Shown here in pieces: positions 24,808 to 33,511 of a DNA stretch of 64,000 nt. The translations under genes were made by a program, and so were the position numbers. Below the pieces are notes generated by a model. It was not told the DNA's origin. It searched no databases and saw only the letters and a program-made list of their open reading frames with translations. The DNA comes from an uncultured Candidatus Binatia bacterium (GTDB lineage: Bacteria; Desulfobacterota; Binatia; Bin18), in assembly GCA_958296235.1 (NCBI GenBank), contig OY282457.1, positions 2,909,338-2,973,337 on the forward strand, in the 5' to 3' direction. The first letter of the stretch is position 1, and each line of letters begins with the position of its first letter.

Positions 24808-26724
24808 CTTTTCGGCCAGCCGCGTTCGTCCTTTTTCGGACAGCGTGAGCGTTCGCTCCCACACGCCCCGCCCGCGAATATAGCCGAGTTGATCGAGCCG
24901 GTTGACGATCACGCTCAGCGGTGAGGCGGCCATCTCGGTCGCCGTACTGAGATCGCGCAGGCTTTTGCCTCCGCCCGTCAGCTGCTCCAGAATCGAGCGG
25001 CTGTCCGCGTCCAGCCCGACAAAGCCGCCCAAACTCGGGGGCGCGTCAGGCAGGGCGGCGAGCGTGCGGTCTCCCTGCGGTGTGAGGCCGAACGTAAAAT
25101 AGTCGAGCCCGCTCCTGCCCCAGCGCTGGACCAGCCCGGCCCGTTCGAGCTCTACGATGAGACGGTGGCACTCGGCCGAATTGAGCAGGGTGAAATCGCT
25201 CAGCTCAACCATAGTCGTATAGCCAGTTCGAATCAGGACCAACAAGCGTTCCTGTTCCGGGGTGAGACGCAGGGGTTCTGGCTGGTCCGGGAGAGCGCCG
25301 TCCGGCTGCGTCAGCGCGGACAGGCCGAGTACCGTCGGAAAGGTCACGATGGAGCCTACCACAACCGTATGCACGGAGCCCAGCGGGACGTCCAGGAACT
25401 TCAGTATTTCGTAGACGAGCATCGAGACGGTCCCGCTGAGCGTCCCCCAAAACGCCCCCGTAGGGGTGATACAGGCCCAGCGGTGTCCGAGCAGCAGGAC
25501 GCAGGCCGCGGGGCCGAGCATGGCGCAGCTCACGGCCAGGAGGTAATACGGCCCGCCCGGATAAAAACTCAGCAGCCAGATGGCAAAACCGGTCAGCAGG
25601 GTGAGCAGGCGGCTCATCTGCAAGACCGCCTCCGGGGAAGCCTCCGGCCGAATAAAGCGTTGGTAGATGTCGCGGGAGAGCGAGGAGGTAATCCCCATAT
25701 GCGCATTGCTCGTCGTAGAGATCGTTGCGGCCAGGGCCGCCACCAGACCCAATAAGGCCATGACCGAGGGAAAGTCCCGCATGAGCAGGCCATACGCGCT
25801 CATGGGATTGGCAGGATGCACGGGGTCCAGAAAAGCGTCGCGGTGCACACTCCCGGCGTACAGACCGAGCACGCCCATCGAAGCGTGGATCACCAGGACG
25901 AGCAGGCCGCCAATGATGAATTGCCAGCGGGCAATCGGTTCGGTCCGCGCGGCCGCGGCGCGCAGCCAATAGTAATTGCCCCCCCACTGAATAAAAAAGC
26001 CGATTACGAGCGAAACCGTCAGCACACTCGGATAGCTCAGCCGAAACCACGGAAAAGAGCCGAGCACGCCGGCTGAGAGAGGCGTCGCCGTCACGAAACT
26101 CGTCTCGATCAGTTCCCAGCCGCCATAGCTGATCAAGCAGTAGACGGCCAGGGCCGGCAGGAAGAGGAAGCCCAGCAGGACCTGTACGACGTCGGTCAGC
26201 GTCAGCGCCCACATCCCACCCAGGAAAATAAACGTCAGGTGCCCGCCCAGAACAATGGTAATCATGAGCCACAGCGGCGCGCCCAGGAAACCCTGCATAA
26301 TCAGGGCCATAGCCACCACATTCATGGCCACCACGCCGGTGACGCCGAGCAGGGTGGCGATACTGACTACCACCCGGGTGCGCGTGTCAAAACGCATCTC
26401 CAGCCACTCGGGGATGGTATACGCGCCACAGCGCCGGATATACGGGCCGGCAAAAACGCCATACGCAATATAGCCAATCACCAGGGGCAGGCTGCCCCCC
26501 AGGATCCAGCCGAGAAAACCGTACTGTATGGTCAGGCCGGGAACGATGCTGGTCATGCTGCCGGCGAATGCAATACCACAAATGCTGGCAATCCCGGGCA
26601 TGAGACTGACCTGCCGGCCGGCCAGCAAAAAGTCGCCGTCGGTGCGCACCCAGCGTTTGGCATACCAGCCCAGCCCCCAGAGCAGGATAATCAAGGCCAG
26701 AACGGAGGCGATGAAGATCGGCAT
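24784..26724 (-). CDS. Sodium:solute symporter (SSS family) fused to two C-terminal winged-helix domains
   Basis: A 646-residue protein. Residues 1-470 are an SSS-family transporter with about 13 membrane segments (family motifs include FLLAGRQVSLMPGIAS, TSIVPG, GAYTIPEWLEMRF, and the ATISTTSNAHMGITSSLSRD region). Residues about 495-645 are soluble: two successive MarR-like winged-helix modules, one around LTPEQERLLVLIRTGYTT to RSGLDYFTFGLTPQGD, another around LDADSRSILEQLTGGG to VWERTLTLSEKGR. SSS transporters are known to be fused to histidine-kinase domains, but fusion to DNA-binding-type wHTH domains is unusual. The solute is unknown; proline, acetate, pantothenate-like or sialic-acid-like substrates are all found in the family. 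Confidence 0.85.
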   Translation of the reverse strand: MPIFIASVLALIILLWGLGWYAKRWVRTDGDFLLAGRQVSLMPGIASICGIAFAGSMTSIVPGLTIQYGFLGWILGGSLPLVIGYIAYGVFAGPYIRRCGAYTIPEWLEMRFDTRTRVVVSIATLLGVTGVVAMNVVAMALIMQGFLGAPLWLMITIVLGGHLTFIFLGGMWALTLTDVVQVLLGFLFLPALAVYCLISYGGWELIETSFVTATPLSAGVLGSFPWFRLSYPSVLTVSLVIGFFIQWGGNYYWLRAAAARTEPIARWQFIIGGLLVLVIHASMGVLGLYAGSVHRDAFLDPVHPANPMSAYGLLMRDFPSVMALLGLVAALAATISTTSNAHMGITSSLSRDIYQRFIRPEASPEAVLQMSRLLTLLTGFAIWLLSFYPGGPYYLLAVSCAMLGPAACVLLLGHRWACITPTGAFWGTLSGTVSMLVYEILKFLDVPLGSVHTVVVGSIVTFPTVLGLSALTQPDGALPDQPEPLRLTPEQERLLVLIRTGYTTMVELSDFTLLNSAECHRLIVELERAGLVQRWGRSGLDYFTFGLTPQGDRTLAALPDAPPSLGGFVGLDADSRSILEQLTGGGKSLRDLSTATEMAASPLSVIVNRLDQLGYIRGRGVWERTLTLSEKGRTRLAEKRRDRETR

Positions 26725-26744
26725 GACGCGGCTGTTCCGTAAGA

Positions 26745-27269
26745 CTAGACGGGCCGCTCGTAGCGTCCCCTTCGACCAGGCTCAGGACGGGCGAACACGA
26801 GCAGAGCAAGAATCTGGAGGGCATGAATGAGGACCATCAGGCACATGATGAGGGTGACGAAATCGGACATGGAGGCGTAGTCCATATAGAAATGGGCCTC
26901 AAAACCGGCCACACCCACTAGGCAGAGGGCAAGGGCAAGGTTTTTGGCCTGCCCCAGAAAGAGACTGAGCGCCAGGAGGATAAGACCATCGAAAAACGGA
27001 CTGCCGATCCAGAAAAAGGCGGCAAAATTTTTCGTATGCAGGCTACCGTCAATATCGATAAAATTTGGAATTGACAGAAAGAACAGAGCGAAGCCGGCCA
27101 CGATAATATAGGCGGCTATCATCCGCACCGTCCGCTCTATCATTCGGGCGGCTTTCTCCGGGTTGCTGAGTTCTTCGGCCGATATGCCGGCCAGGAGACG
27201 CAGGAGTTTCTCCCCAAGCGCGTTGACCGCTGGCGTCTGCGCGTCTTTCTGTTGTGGGCGCTCTGTCAT
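26745..27269 (-). CDS. Small integral membrane protein, probable partner of the symporter
   Basis: A 174-residue protein with four hydrophobic segments (AAYIIVAGFALFFLSIP, FFDGLILLALSLFLG, LALALCLVGVAGF, DFVTLIMCLMVLIHALQIL). No family recognised. The ATG at 27269 is chosen because the frame before it is not protein-like; the ribosome site is weak. It lies 20 bp upstream of the symporter gene. The last 15 codons run into a copy of a dispersed palindromic repeat (at 26768), so the natural C-terminus may have been replaced. Confidence 0.55.
   Translation of the reverse strand: MTERPQQKDAQTPAVNALGEKLLRLLAGISAEELSNPEKAARMIERTVRMIAAYIIVAGFALFFLSIPNFIDIDGSLHTKNFAAFFWIGSPFFDGLILLALSLFLGQAKNLALALCLVGVAGFEAHFYMDYASMSDFVTLIMCLMVLIHALQILALLVFARPEPGRRGRYERPV
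26768..26795. repeat. Copy of a dispersed CCCTTCGAC...CTCAGGAC repeat
   Basis: The string cccttcgaccaggctcagga at the 3' end of the membrane-protein gene matches half of the larger palindromic unit at 50581-50659. Such repeats are common intergenic elements in GC-rich genomes. Confidence 0.6.
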
Positions 27270-27403
27270 CGCAACCGACTGTACGAAGCAATCTGCCGGC
27301 AACTTACGCGGTGTTGCGTCTCAAGGCAAATGCCGCGGCGTAACCGCTCCTCCCTTTCATCCTGGTCCGGGAGCCGTCACAATACATACAGGAGGCGCAT
27401 GAC

Positions 27404-27796
27404 ATGACACGACGGCAGCGTGACACATATTGGCTCTGGCTTGCTCTTAGTCTCATCCTCGGACTGACGTTTTCGTCATACACGAGCGCCCAGGACGGGC
27501 TGTCCGCTATTCCAGAAGGAAGTGGCAGCATTATCCAGCCAGTCTCGTGGCAACTGACCAGTGAGAACGCCGCCGACCTGACTGAGCGGGTTCGAGCGGT
27601 CGTGCAGCAATTCGAGGGCGCTGTCCTGGTCAAGGATGAGGAAAATATGCTCGTTCTTTCTCTGCCCTCGGCAAAACTGACCGACCTGCATCAAAAGCTG
27701 TCTGGTCTGGGCGCGCTGACGAGTCCGGGAGCCACTGACGAATACCAGGCACCGACCACCCTGCTGCGACTCAGTCTGGGTTCTGTCCCCGAGTAG
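27404..27796 (+). CDS. Small exported hypothetical protein
   Basis: A 130-residue protein with a signal peptide (hydrophobic LWLALSLILGLTFSS, likely cut after TSAQ) and GGAGG ahead of the start. The mature part contains an alpha/beta segment (ADLTERVRAVVQQFEGAVLVKDEENML and LPSAKLTDLHQKLSGLGALT) that resembles small periplasmic domains which sit in pairs of strands and helices, like the DUF4349 or sporulation-related folds, but no family is assigned. It is about 95 bp upstream of the HpaB-like gene on the same strand. Confidence 0.6.
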   Translation: MTRRQRDTYWLWLALSLILGLTFSSYTSAQDGLSAIPEGSGSIIQPVSWQLTSENAADLTERVRAVVQQFEGAVLVKDEENMLVLSLPSAKLTDLHQKLSGLGALTSPGATDEYQAPTTLLRLSLGSVPE

Positions 27797-27891
27797 CGCG
27801 TGGTCAGGTTTCAGTGCCGGCGCAGGGGCGATGGACACAGCCGCACGGTCGTGGCTATACTCACGGCACTTTTCCGAACGAGGAGTGTACC

Positions 27892-29340
27892 ATGAGTCTG
27901 CGCACACCGGAGCAATATAAAGAGAGCCTGAGAGACGGCCGGGAAGTCTATTATCGCGGCGAGAAAGTTGACGATGTGACCACCCACCCGGTTATCGGGA
28001 AAGCTGTCCAGCATGCCTGCATCGACTATCAGATGGCCGAAGACCCGCGCTACCGCGACCTGGCGGTTGTCACCGACCCGCAGACCGGACAGGCCTACTC
28101 CCGCTATTATCACCTGCCCCAGAATGCCGAAGATCTGCTCCAGCGCAGTCGTCTGATTGAGGCCAGTACCCGCGAGGGGGCCACGCTGGTCGTTCTGATC
28201 AAAGAGATTGGCACGGACGCGCTGCTGGCGCTGCATATAGTTGCCGAAGAAATGGCCAAGCATGGCGCGGGACAATATCGCGAGCGGGTCCAAAAATATT
28301 ATGCGCTGTGTCGGGATAACGATTACGCGGTGGCCGTGGCCCAGAGCGATGTCAAAGGGGACCGCAGCATGGGTCCTCAGGGCCAGGAACATCCAGACTA
28401 TTATGTGCGTATAGTTGACCGGCGTGACGATGGCATCGTTGTCCGCGGCGCCAAGATCCATACCTCGGTCTCCACCAATACGGACGAGATCATTGTCCTG
28501 CCGACCAGGGCCATGCGCGAGGGCGATGAGGACTACGCCGTAGCCTTTGCCGTTCCCGCGGCCACTAAAGGGCTGAAACTCCTGGCCAGTTCCTATGGTG
28601 GTTTCCAAAGAAACGATTTTGAGTATCCGATCAGCGCCAAACACAAGATGATGGAGACGCTGACCGTTTTCGATGATGTGTTTGTGCCCTGGGAGCGGGT
28701 ATTCCTGGCCGGCGAGGTCGCCGCGGCGGGGCTGATGGCCCTGACCTTTGTGAAGTTTCACCGTTTCACCGCGGTGTCGTACAAGCTGCCACTCCTGGAA
28801 CTCATGGCCGGTGCCTCCCAGGCGATTGCGGAATACAACGGCATTGAGCGGGCCGGCCATATTCGTGAGAAGCTGACCAAGCTGGCCAGTTATCATGCTA
28901 CCGTCCAGGGGTTGATTCTGGCCGCGGCCCAGCAACACACCGTGGTCCCGCCGGGCATCGCCGTTCCGAACACGCTGATGACCAATGTGGCCAAGTATCA
29001 GTTTGCCTCCAATTACCACCAGGCGGTTCAGATGGTGCAGGATGTGAGCGGCGGCCTGCTGGTAACCGGGCCGAGCATGGAGGACTGGCGCAGCGAAGCG
29101 ACCGGCCCCTATGTCGAGAAATATCTGGGCGGCAAGAAAGGCACCTCAACCGAGCACCGGCTGCGGCTGATGAACCTGATTTCAGACCTGACCGCGGGGG
29201 ACTTTGGCGGCTACCAGGAAGTGCTGGCCGTACACGCCGAGGGCTCCCTCGAAGCTGAAAAGCTCCAGACCTATCGCGAGTATGATTTTGCGGCCGCGGC
29301 GGAATATGCCCGCGAGTTGGCCGGCATTAAAGAGGGATAG
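27892..29340 (+). CDS. 4-hydroxyphenylacetate 3-hydroxylase/4-hydroxybutyryl-CoA dehydratase family protein
   Basis: A 482-residue acyl-CoA-dehydrogenase-fold flavoprotein. AVAQSDVKGDRS, DDGIVVRGAKIHTS, TDEIIVLPTRAM and VFDDVFVPWERVFL match the family shared by HpaB monooxygenases and the dehydratase AbfD. The Fe-S cysteines known in AbfD are not seen: the region around residue 90-105 has none. It is therefore more likely a flavin hydroxylase or a new branch. AGGAG sets the start at 27892. No flavin reductase (HpaC) is adjacent; the convergent ChuX-like gene follows. Confidence 0.85.
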   Translation: MSLRTPEQYKESLRDGREVYYRGEKVDDVTTHPVIGKAVQHACIDYQMAEDPRYRDLAVVTDPQTGQAYSRYYHLPQNAEDLLQRSRLIEASTREGATLVVLIKEIGTDALLALHIVAEEMAKHGAGQYRERVQKYYALCRDNDYAVAVAQSDVKGDRSMGPQGQEHPDYYVRIVDRRDDGIVVRGAKIHTSVSTNTDEIIVLPTRAMREGDEDYAVAFAVPAATKGLKLLASSYGGFQRNDFEYPISAKHKMMETLTVFDDVFVPWERVFLAGEVAAAGLMALTFVKFHRFTAVSYKLPLLELMAGASQAIAEYNGIERAGHIREKLTKLASYHATVQGLILAAAQQHTVVPPGIAVPNTLMTNVAKYQFASNYHQAVQMVQDVSGGLLVTGPSMEDWRSEATGPYVEKYLGGKKGTSTEHRLRLMNLISDLTAGDFGGYQEVLAVHAEGSLEAEKLQTYREYDFAAAAEYARELAGIKEG

Positions 29341-29370
29341 GGCGGGATTGGGGGTTGGACCTCCGCGGCG

Positions 29371-29763
29371 CTAATCCTCCTGCCCGAACATCTGTTCATA
29401 ACGCGCCTTGAACGTCTCAAACAGTGCGAGTTCCTGGGCGGTGTATGTCCGGTGGGTCTGGCTGGCGTGCGGGAAGTAGAAGCGCAAAACAGCATTCCCC
29501 TCTGCGTCATCAAGACTGACGAACGCGCTGACGGAATCGCCGTGGCTCGGCGCTTCGGCAAAGCGCACCTTGGCAACGATGTCGAGGTTGGCATGAATAT
29601 GCCAGCCGCTATACTCGACCGTGGCCCACGGGTCGGTAAACTCGACCTTCTGGACCGTCTCGTCAAGAAAAAGTTCGCTGACAACGCCATCCCGCCCGAC
29701 AGTACAGACAAGGGCGGGTGTGCGCGCCAGGTCTTCAAGTAACTGTTTCACGCCGGAGATCAT
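29371..29763 (-). CDS. Heme utilisation ChuX/HutX-like small protein
   Basis: A 130-residue protein. GWHIHANLDIVAKVRF followed by SAFVSLDDAEGNAVLRFYFP and a terminal helix pair resembles the ChuX/HutX fold, in which a similar strand-helix order binds heme. The match is by eye and moderate; a generic fold of unknown function is the alternative. It converges with the HpaB-like gene. Its start ATG overlaps the stop of a toxin-gene remnant. Confidence 0.4.
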   Translation of the reverse strand: MISGVKQLLEDLARTPALVCTVGRDGVVSELFLDETVQKVEFTDPWATVEYSGWHIHANLDIVAKVRFAEAPSHGDSVSAFVSLDDAEGNAVLRFYFPHASQTHRTYTAQELALFETFKARYEQMFGQED

Positions 29764-29930
29764 GCCTTCCTCTCGATTGCCCTTCTCTCTCTTTCATGGT
29801 GGTCTAACAGGAACTTGAGCAGACGAGGAGAGGCGCGAAAGTTCGTCCTCTGTAAGCGTTCAATTGCCTCGGGAAGGTCGAGAAGTCCGTATCTGGCGGC
29901 CTCACTCAAGAGTCCGAGCAGGCCAGTCAC
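29760..29930 (-). pseudogene. Remnant of a DUF3368 toxin gene
   Basis: Reading the minus strand from GTG at 29930 gives about 56 residues beginning VTGLLGLLSEAARYGLLDLP and continuing EAIERLQRTNF and SPRLLKFLLDHH. This matches the C-terminal third of DUF3368 PIN-like toxins (normally about 160 residues), which pair with UPF0175 antitoxins. A TAG stop precedes the GTG directly and the N-terminal catalytic part is gone. It lies just downstream of the UPF0175 gene, where the toxin belongs. Confidence 0.7.
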
Positions 29931-29968
29931 CTAGCAGTAGCAGAGAGGGGACGTATTGGAGATAGTAA

Positions 29969-30235
29969 TCACGGGTGAGTGACTGCGCGGAGCGTTTCAA
30001 TATCCCCTGCTAAGTCTTCTTCGGTATAGTCCAGATAGGCGTGGGCTTGCTTGAGCACCCTGTCAACCTCCCAACGTGAGGAGAGGCAGAGCATTTCTTG
30101 CACCTGCGCTTCGGTCAAGACTCCTGCTCGATACGCTTCGATTGCGACTGCTTCGAGAGTCCGCTGAGAGAGATTGCCCCAGCTTTGTGTGAGATGGAGG
30201 GCGATATCGTCCGGTAATTCAATGGCAACGTTCAT
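29969..30235 (-). CDS. UPF0175 family antitoxin
   Basis: An 88-residue protein. VAIELPDDIALHLTQSW, then LEAVAIEAYRAGVLTEAQVQEMLCLSSRWEVDRVL and the tail AYLDYTEEDLAGDIETL follow the UPF0175 pattern, which acts as the antitoxin to DUF3368-type nucleases. Its toxin downstream is reduced to a fragment, so this antitoxin is probably an orphan. Confidence 0.85.
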   Translation of the reverse strand: MNVAIELPDDIALHLTQSWGNLSQRTLEAVAIEAYRAGVLTEAQVQEMLCLSSRWEVDRVLKQAHAYLDYTEEDLAGDIETLRAVTHP

Positions 30236-30304
30236 TCTCCATGCTCAGAAACCAATAAATTCTCTTTACACTACTTGAATATCTACCCTCCTGTCCATGC
30301 CGAG

Positions 30305-30510
30305 CTATTCAAAGAGAAGAGAATCTACGGCATAGGACAAGGCCGCTTGGGCATCCTCCCTGACGAGACGTGGATATGCCTCTAATAAATCTGCTTCTGT
30401 TGCCCCTTTACCCAGCTTACGGAGAAGTACTTCTACGGAATACGAGTACCACGGGTCACGGGCTTCCCGAGCATCACTGCCGGATTAATCTCAATGCGGC
30501 CGGTTGTCAT
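30305..30510 (-). pseudogene. DUF433 antitoxin gene broken by a one-base deletion
   Basis: From ATG at 30510 the minus strand reads a DUF433 start (RIEINPAVMLGKPVTRGTRIP) and then meets TAG. Inserting one base at that point restores VEVLLRKLGKGATEADLLEA, then YPRLVREDAQAALSYAVDSL and a TAG stop at 30305-30307. Both halves match DUF433 (about 75 residues), so this is a single-base frameshift, or a sequencing error. DUF433 proteins are antitoxins of PIN-like or DUF5615 toxins; no toxin is seen beside it. Confidence 0.75.
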
Positions 30511-30557
30511 GGGGTTCTTCTGACTCACCTGAGAGCCTAAGCGCTCGTGCAAGTCCT

Positions 30558-31391
30558 CTATCTTGGAAAAAGTTCTGGTTCGCCCTCGTACACAGTTGAG
30601 GCGTATGAAGATCTGATCCGATCTATAGCGATCAAACGTTCTCGACGATCCATGACTGGAAGGTTTGTATGATATGGAAATTCATCATACGTTTCACCAT
30701 CGAGCTCCCTTCCAGTCAATTTCTTTCGTACACCACCCCACTGCTTGAAGAAGAAGGGTACATCAGCTCGATGACACTGGTCTCGGATAGACCTGACCCA
30801 CTCTTTCTTCATCAGCCTCGCACCGCTTCCACTCTCCCCTCCGACAATGACCCATGAGATTCCACATAAATTGAAGAAGCCGAGGTCTTCGAGCAATGGC
30901 TCAATAGAGAGGAAGCGGACCCGTGCCGGAGCTGCTCGTAGATGCTCAATGCGGGGAAGACCATACTTTCGGTCTTCAACGCTTACACCCCACCAGATAT
31001 GTGGCAGGTTCGCTACAGTTTTGAGCTTTGTCTGTAGCAAATCTCGCATTCGCTCCGAGCGTTTCGTTAAAACTTGATAGGTATGCCAGTTCGTGAGCTG
31101 CATAATCTGAGCAACGGAGAGAATATATTCGTCTGGCACTCCTTCCTGAAAAAGGTCACTCATAGAGTTGACAAAAACCATCTTCTGGGCGTTCCATTGC
31201 AATGGTTCAGTGAGCTTATGCGGAACAATCCGGAGGTCGAATCCTTGCTCATAGGGATGTCCCGGCACCCCTCGAAACCGTTCTGCGAATGTCTCTGCGT
31301 AGCAGTGCTTACAACCGGGACTTATTTTGGTGCATCCGCGTACAGGATTCCAGGTTGCATCCGTCCACTCGATTTTTGAGCTATTACTCAT
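30558..31391 (-). CDS. DUF5131 (phage Gp37/Gp68) family protein, radical-SAM-like
   Basis: A 277-residue protein. The start SKIEWTDATWNPVRGC, the cysteines C20, C27 and C30 (RGCTKISPGCKHC), FVNSMSDLFQ, TKRSERMRDLL, WWGVSVEDRKYGLPRI and VIVGGESGSGARLMKKEWV are all hallmark segments of this family. It resembles spore-photoproduct-lyase-type radical SAM enzymes and is often found on phages and in accessory islands, frequently with a three-Cys-motif partner protein. No TcmP partner is adjacent. It is divergent from the MORC-like operon; the 143-bp gap would hold both promoters. Confidence 0.9.
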   Translation of the reverse strand: MSNSSKIEWTDATWNPVRGCTKISPGCKHCYAETFAERFRGVPGHPYEQGFDLRIVPHKLTEPLQWNAQKMVFVNSMSDLFQEGVPDEYILSVAQIMQLTNWHTYQVLTKRSERMRDLLQTKLKTVANLPHIWWGVSVEDRKYGLPRIEHLRAAPARVRFLSIEPLLEDLGFFNLCGISWVIVGGESGSGARLMKKEWVRSIRDQCHRADVPFFFKQWGGVRKKLTGRELDGETYDEFPYHTNLPVMDRRERLIAIDRIRSSYASTVYEGEPELFPR

Positions 31392-31534
31392 CTTCCTAAT
31401 TTCTGGTAGGCGTGTAGTCTTCAGCCTATCAGATTTCTCTTCTGAGGCCAGATAGCCTCAATTATCATCCAGGATATTGCGGGCGGCGACGTAAGTAGCT
31501 AGACTCGGGCCACAAGTTAGAGTGGGTGGGTGGT

Positions 31535-33511
31535 ATGCGTCTAGGGGGTGTAGACCCTTCAATCTTGCGGGAATTATCAGGGGTCTATAAGCCCTTTGTC
31601 AAAGCTTTCAAAGAGTTAATTAGCAATGCCTTTGATGCGGATGCAGAATGTATCCGTGTAGAATTTGCGGATAATTTCTCCTCCGTCACTATCATTGACG
31701 ATGGTCACGGAATGACCCCTTTCGAATTCCGCGATGACTTCACTCGTATAGGCGGAGGAAGTCGCCGCTGGGCTGGTGGAAAAACCCTTAAGGGACGACT
31801 CCGTGTCGGGAACAAGGGGATCGGTTTTTTGGCCCTGGCTCGCTACTGCGAACGGCTTATAGTGGAGTCAGCAGGAGAACGGGGCTTCCATCGTGAGGTC
31901 GAGCTCGTCAGGACCCCAGATTCTATTGATATCCCCGCTACTCTCGGTCTTCCTCTTTCCTCCGAGTTGTTGTCCCGATGCCTTTCATGCCAAGTGTCTA
32001 GGAGCGGCCCTCGCCGGACACGACTTAAAGAAGGGAGAGATTATACGTGGAAACGGGGTCGAAGACATCTCGCTATTCCTAAGAACGTCGGTCCTGTTAA
32101 GGTCAGGCTCGCAGTAGATTGTAACCAATTAATTTTCAAAGCGTCTCTCGATTTTGAGAGGCTCTTATGCCTTGCAGATAATGCAGACCTGGAGAAGATT
32201 GAAGACTTCGCTTCTATTGAAATATATGATCGTAAAACGCAGCCCCCTTTTTCGGGGACCCGGGTCTGCGCGGAACAACTGAAAGACTTTGTCCGCCGCG
32301 AATTACGCATGGAGCAGAGAAAAGGTTTCGTCCGCAATATCGGTAGCCGGAGCGGCTTCGAGAAATTTCGATGGTCGCTCTCACGTTGCACTCCGATTCC
32401 TTACATGACGCTGGGCGGGGATACAGAGAACCCTCTTGCAGACCTTCTCACCATTCCTCCTGGCTCTGCTTTGTCGAGTCTCCATGTCAGTCATGGAGAA
32501 ACGTCTTTTTCTCTTCGGAGACCTTTGTATCCCTTCGATCCGGACAGTCCGAGTCTCCCGCCGGATATGTTGACCAAAGCTGAAATAGATGAGGGCGGAC
32601 TCAAAGCGGCGGGTTTTCTGGCTGGATATACGGGCATCATCTTCCCTGCTGAATACCGTGGCCTATCCATTCGAGTACGAGGCGTCGCTATAGGTGACCC
32701 AGGGTTTCTTGGCGCAGAGACCCTATTGACAGGGGCGTCTAAGGCAGCTCTGAGTCAAATCACTGGCGAAATCAACATTCTCGCTGGTCTCGACGCTGTT
32801 GGTGCTTTGAATCCGGGTCGTGAAAGTTTCTATGAGGAGAGTGAGCACTTCAAAATTTTGAGACGCGCCCTCATCGGTGAGGGCGAGCGTGTTGGCGGAT
32901 ATCTAGGAGGTGTTGTTGCTGCGGTGCTTCGTCGGACCTCAGTTCAGTCGGGCTTAAGTGATGTTCTTAATCGTGCAGCCCTACGTCGGCAGGCCCTTGA
33001 GGATATGTCGGCTGCAATCACTCAGTTGATTGCCAGAGGCGATGGTACGGCTCGTGCACTTCTGGAGATGGCTAGGTCCAGGCGATCTCATGTAAACGGA
33101 CTCGCGTCTGCGAGTATGCTGGAATATTGGATTCCTCCGCGCATTGGTGGACTCACTGTTAAGTTCACCAAAAATTTGACAGAACCTGCGACAACCAACT
33201 ATGAAACTGGTGAGGTCAACATAGATGAGGCCAGATTGAACCAGGAGCGCACCCTCCTCCTTTTCGACCGCCAGTTTTCAATAATTCATAAAAAAGGACA
33301 GCCAGACCAGCCAATCGCAGAGATGGACCCCGAACGGGGTGAGATTTTTATAAACTGGGGACACCCGGTTCGACTTCAAATGGACGAGCGAGGCTTCCTG
33401 CGAACCTCCCTTGCCTGGTTATTGGCGAAGGAGGCGGCCAAAAAAGACCCCGACCTGATGATGGACCTTGCCTTACGGCTGCTCTCATTTAACGCGGTTT
33501 CTCATGGCTAA
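31535..33511 (+). CDS. GHKL-type (MORC-like) ATPase
   Basis: A 658-residue protein with an N-terminal Bergerat-fold ATPase: N-box FKELISNAFDADAE, G1 box IIDDGHGM, and G2/ATP-lid GNKGIGFLALARY. The spacing and sequence resemble prokaryotic MORC/HSP90-like ATPases of restriction-type loci more than histidine kinases, gyrase or MutL. A second domain at about 170-400 has an S5-like character, and the C-terminal 200 residues are unrecognised. The ATG at 31535 is chosen over an in-frame GTG at 31526; neither has a strong ribosome site. It overlaps the next gene by 8 bp and so heads a three-gene operon. Confidence 0.85.
   Translation: MRLGGVDPSILRELSGVYKPFVKAFKELISNAFDADAECIRVEFADNFSSVTIIDDGHGMTPFEFRDDFTRIGGGSRRWAGGKTLKGRLRVGNKGIGFLALARYCERLIVESAGERGFHREVELVRTPDSIDIPATLGLPLSSELLSRCLSCQVSRSGPRRTRLKEGRDYTWKRGRRHLAIPKNVGPVKVRLAVDCNQLIFKASLDFERLLCLADNADLEKIEDFASIEIYDRKTQPPFSGTRVCAEQLKDFVRRELRMEQRKGFVRNIGSRSGFEKFRWSLSRCTPIPYMTLGGDTENPLADLLTIPPGSALSSLHVSHGETSFSLRRPLYPFDPDSPSLPPDMLTKAEIDEGGLKAAGFLAGYTGIIFPAEYRGLSIRVRGVAIGDPGFLGAETLLTGASKAALSQITGEINILAGLDAVGALNPGRESFYEESEHFKILRRALIGEGERVGGYLGGVVAAVLRRTSVQSGLSDVLNRAALRRQALEDMSAAITQLIARGDGTARALLEMARSRRSHVNGLASASMLEYWIPPRIGGLTVKFTKNLTEPATTNYETGEVNIDEARLNQERTLLLFDRQFSIIHKKGQPDQPIAEMDPERGEIFINWGHPVRLQMDERGFLRTSLAWLLAKEAAKKDPDLMMDLALRLLSFNAVSHG

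Noticed and set aside
27811..29019. 402-codon minus-strand frame
   Set aside because: Antisense to the HpaB/AbfD-like gene; no domains.
29341..30557. Complete prophage around the DUF5131 (Gp37/Gp68) gene
   Set aside because: No capsid, tail, terminase, integrase or lysis gene is present; the family also occurs in non-phage islands.
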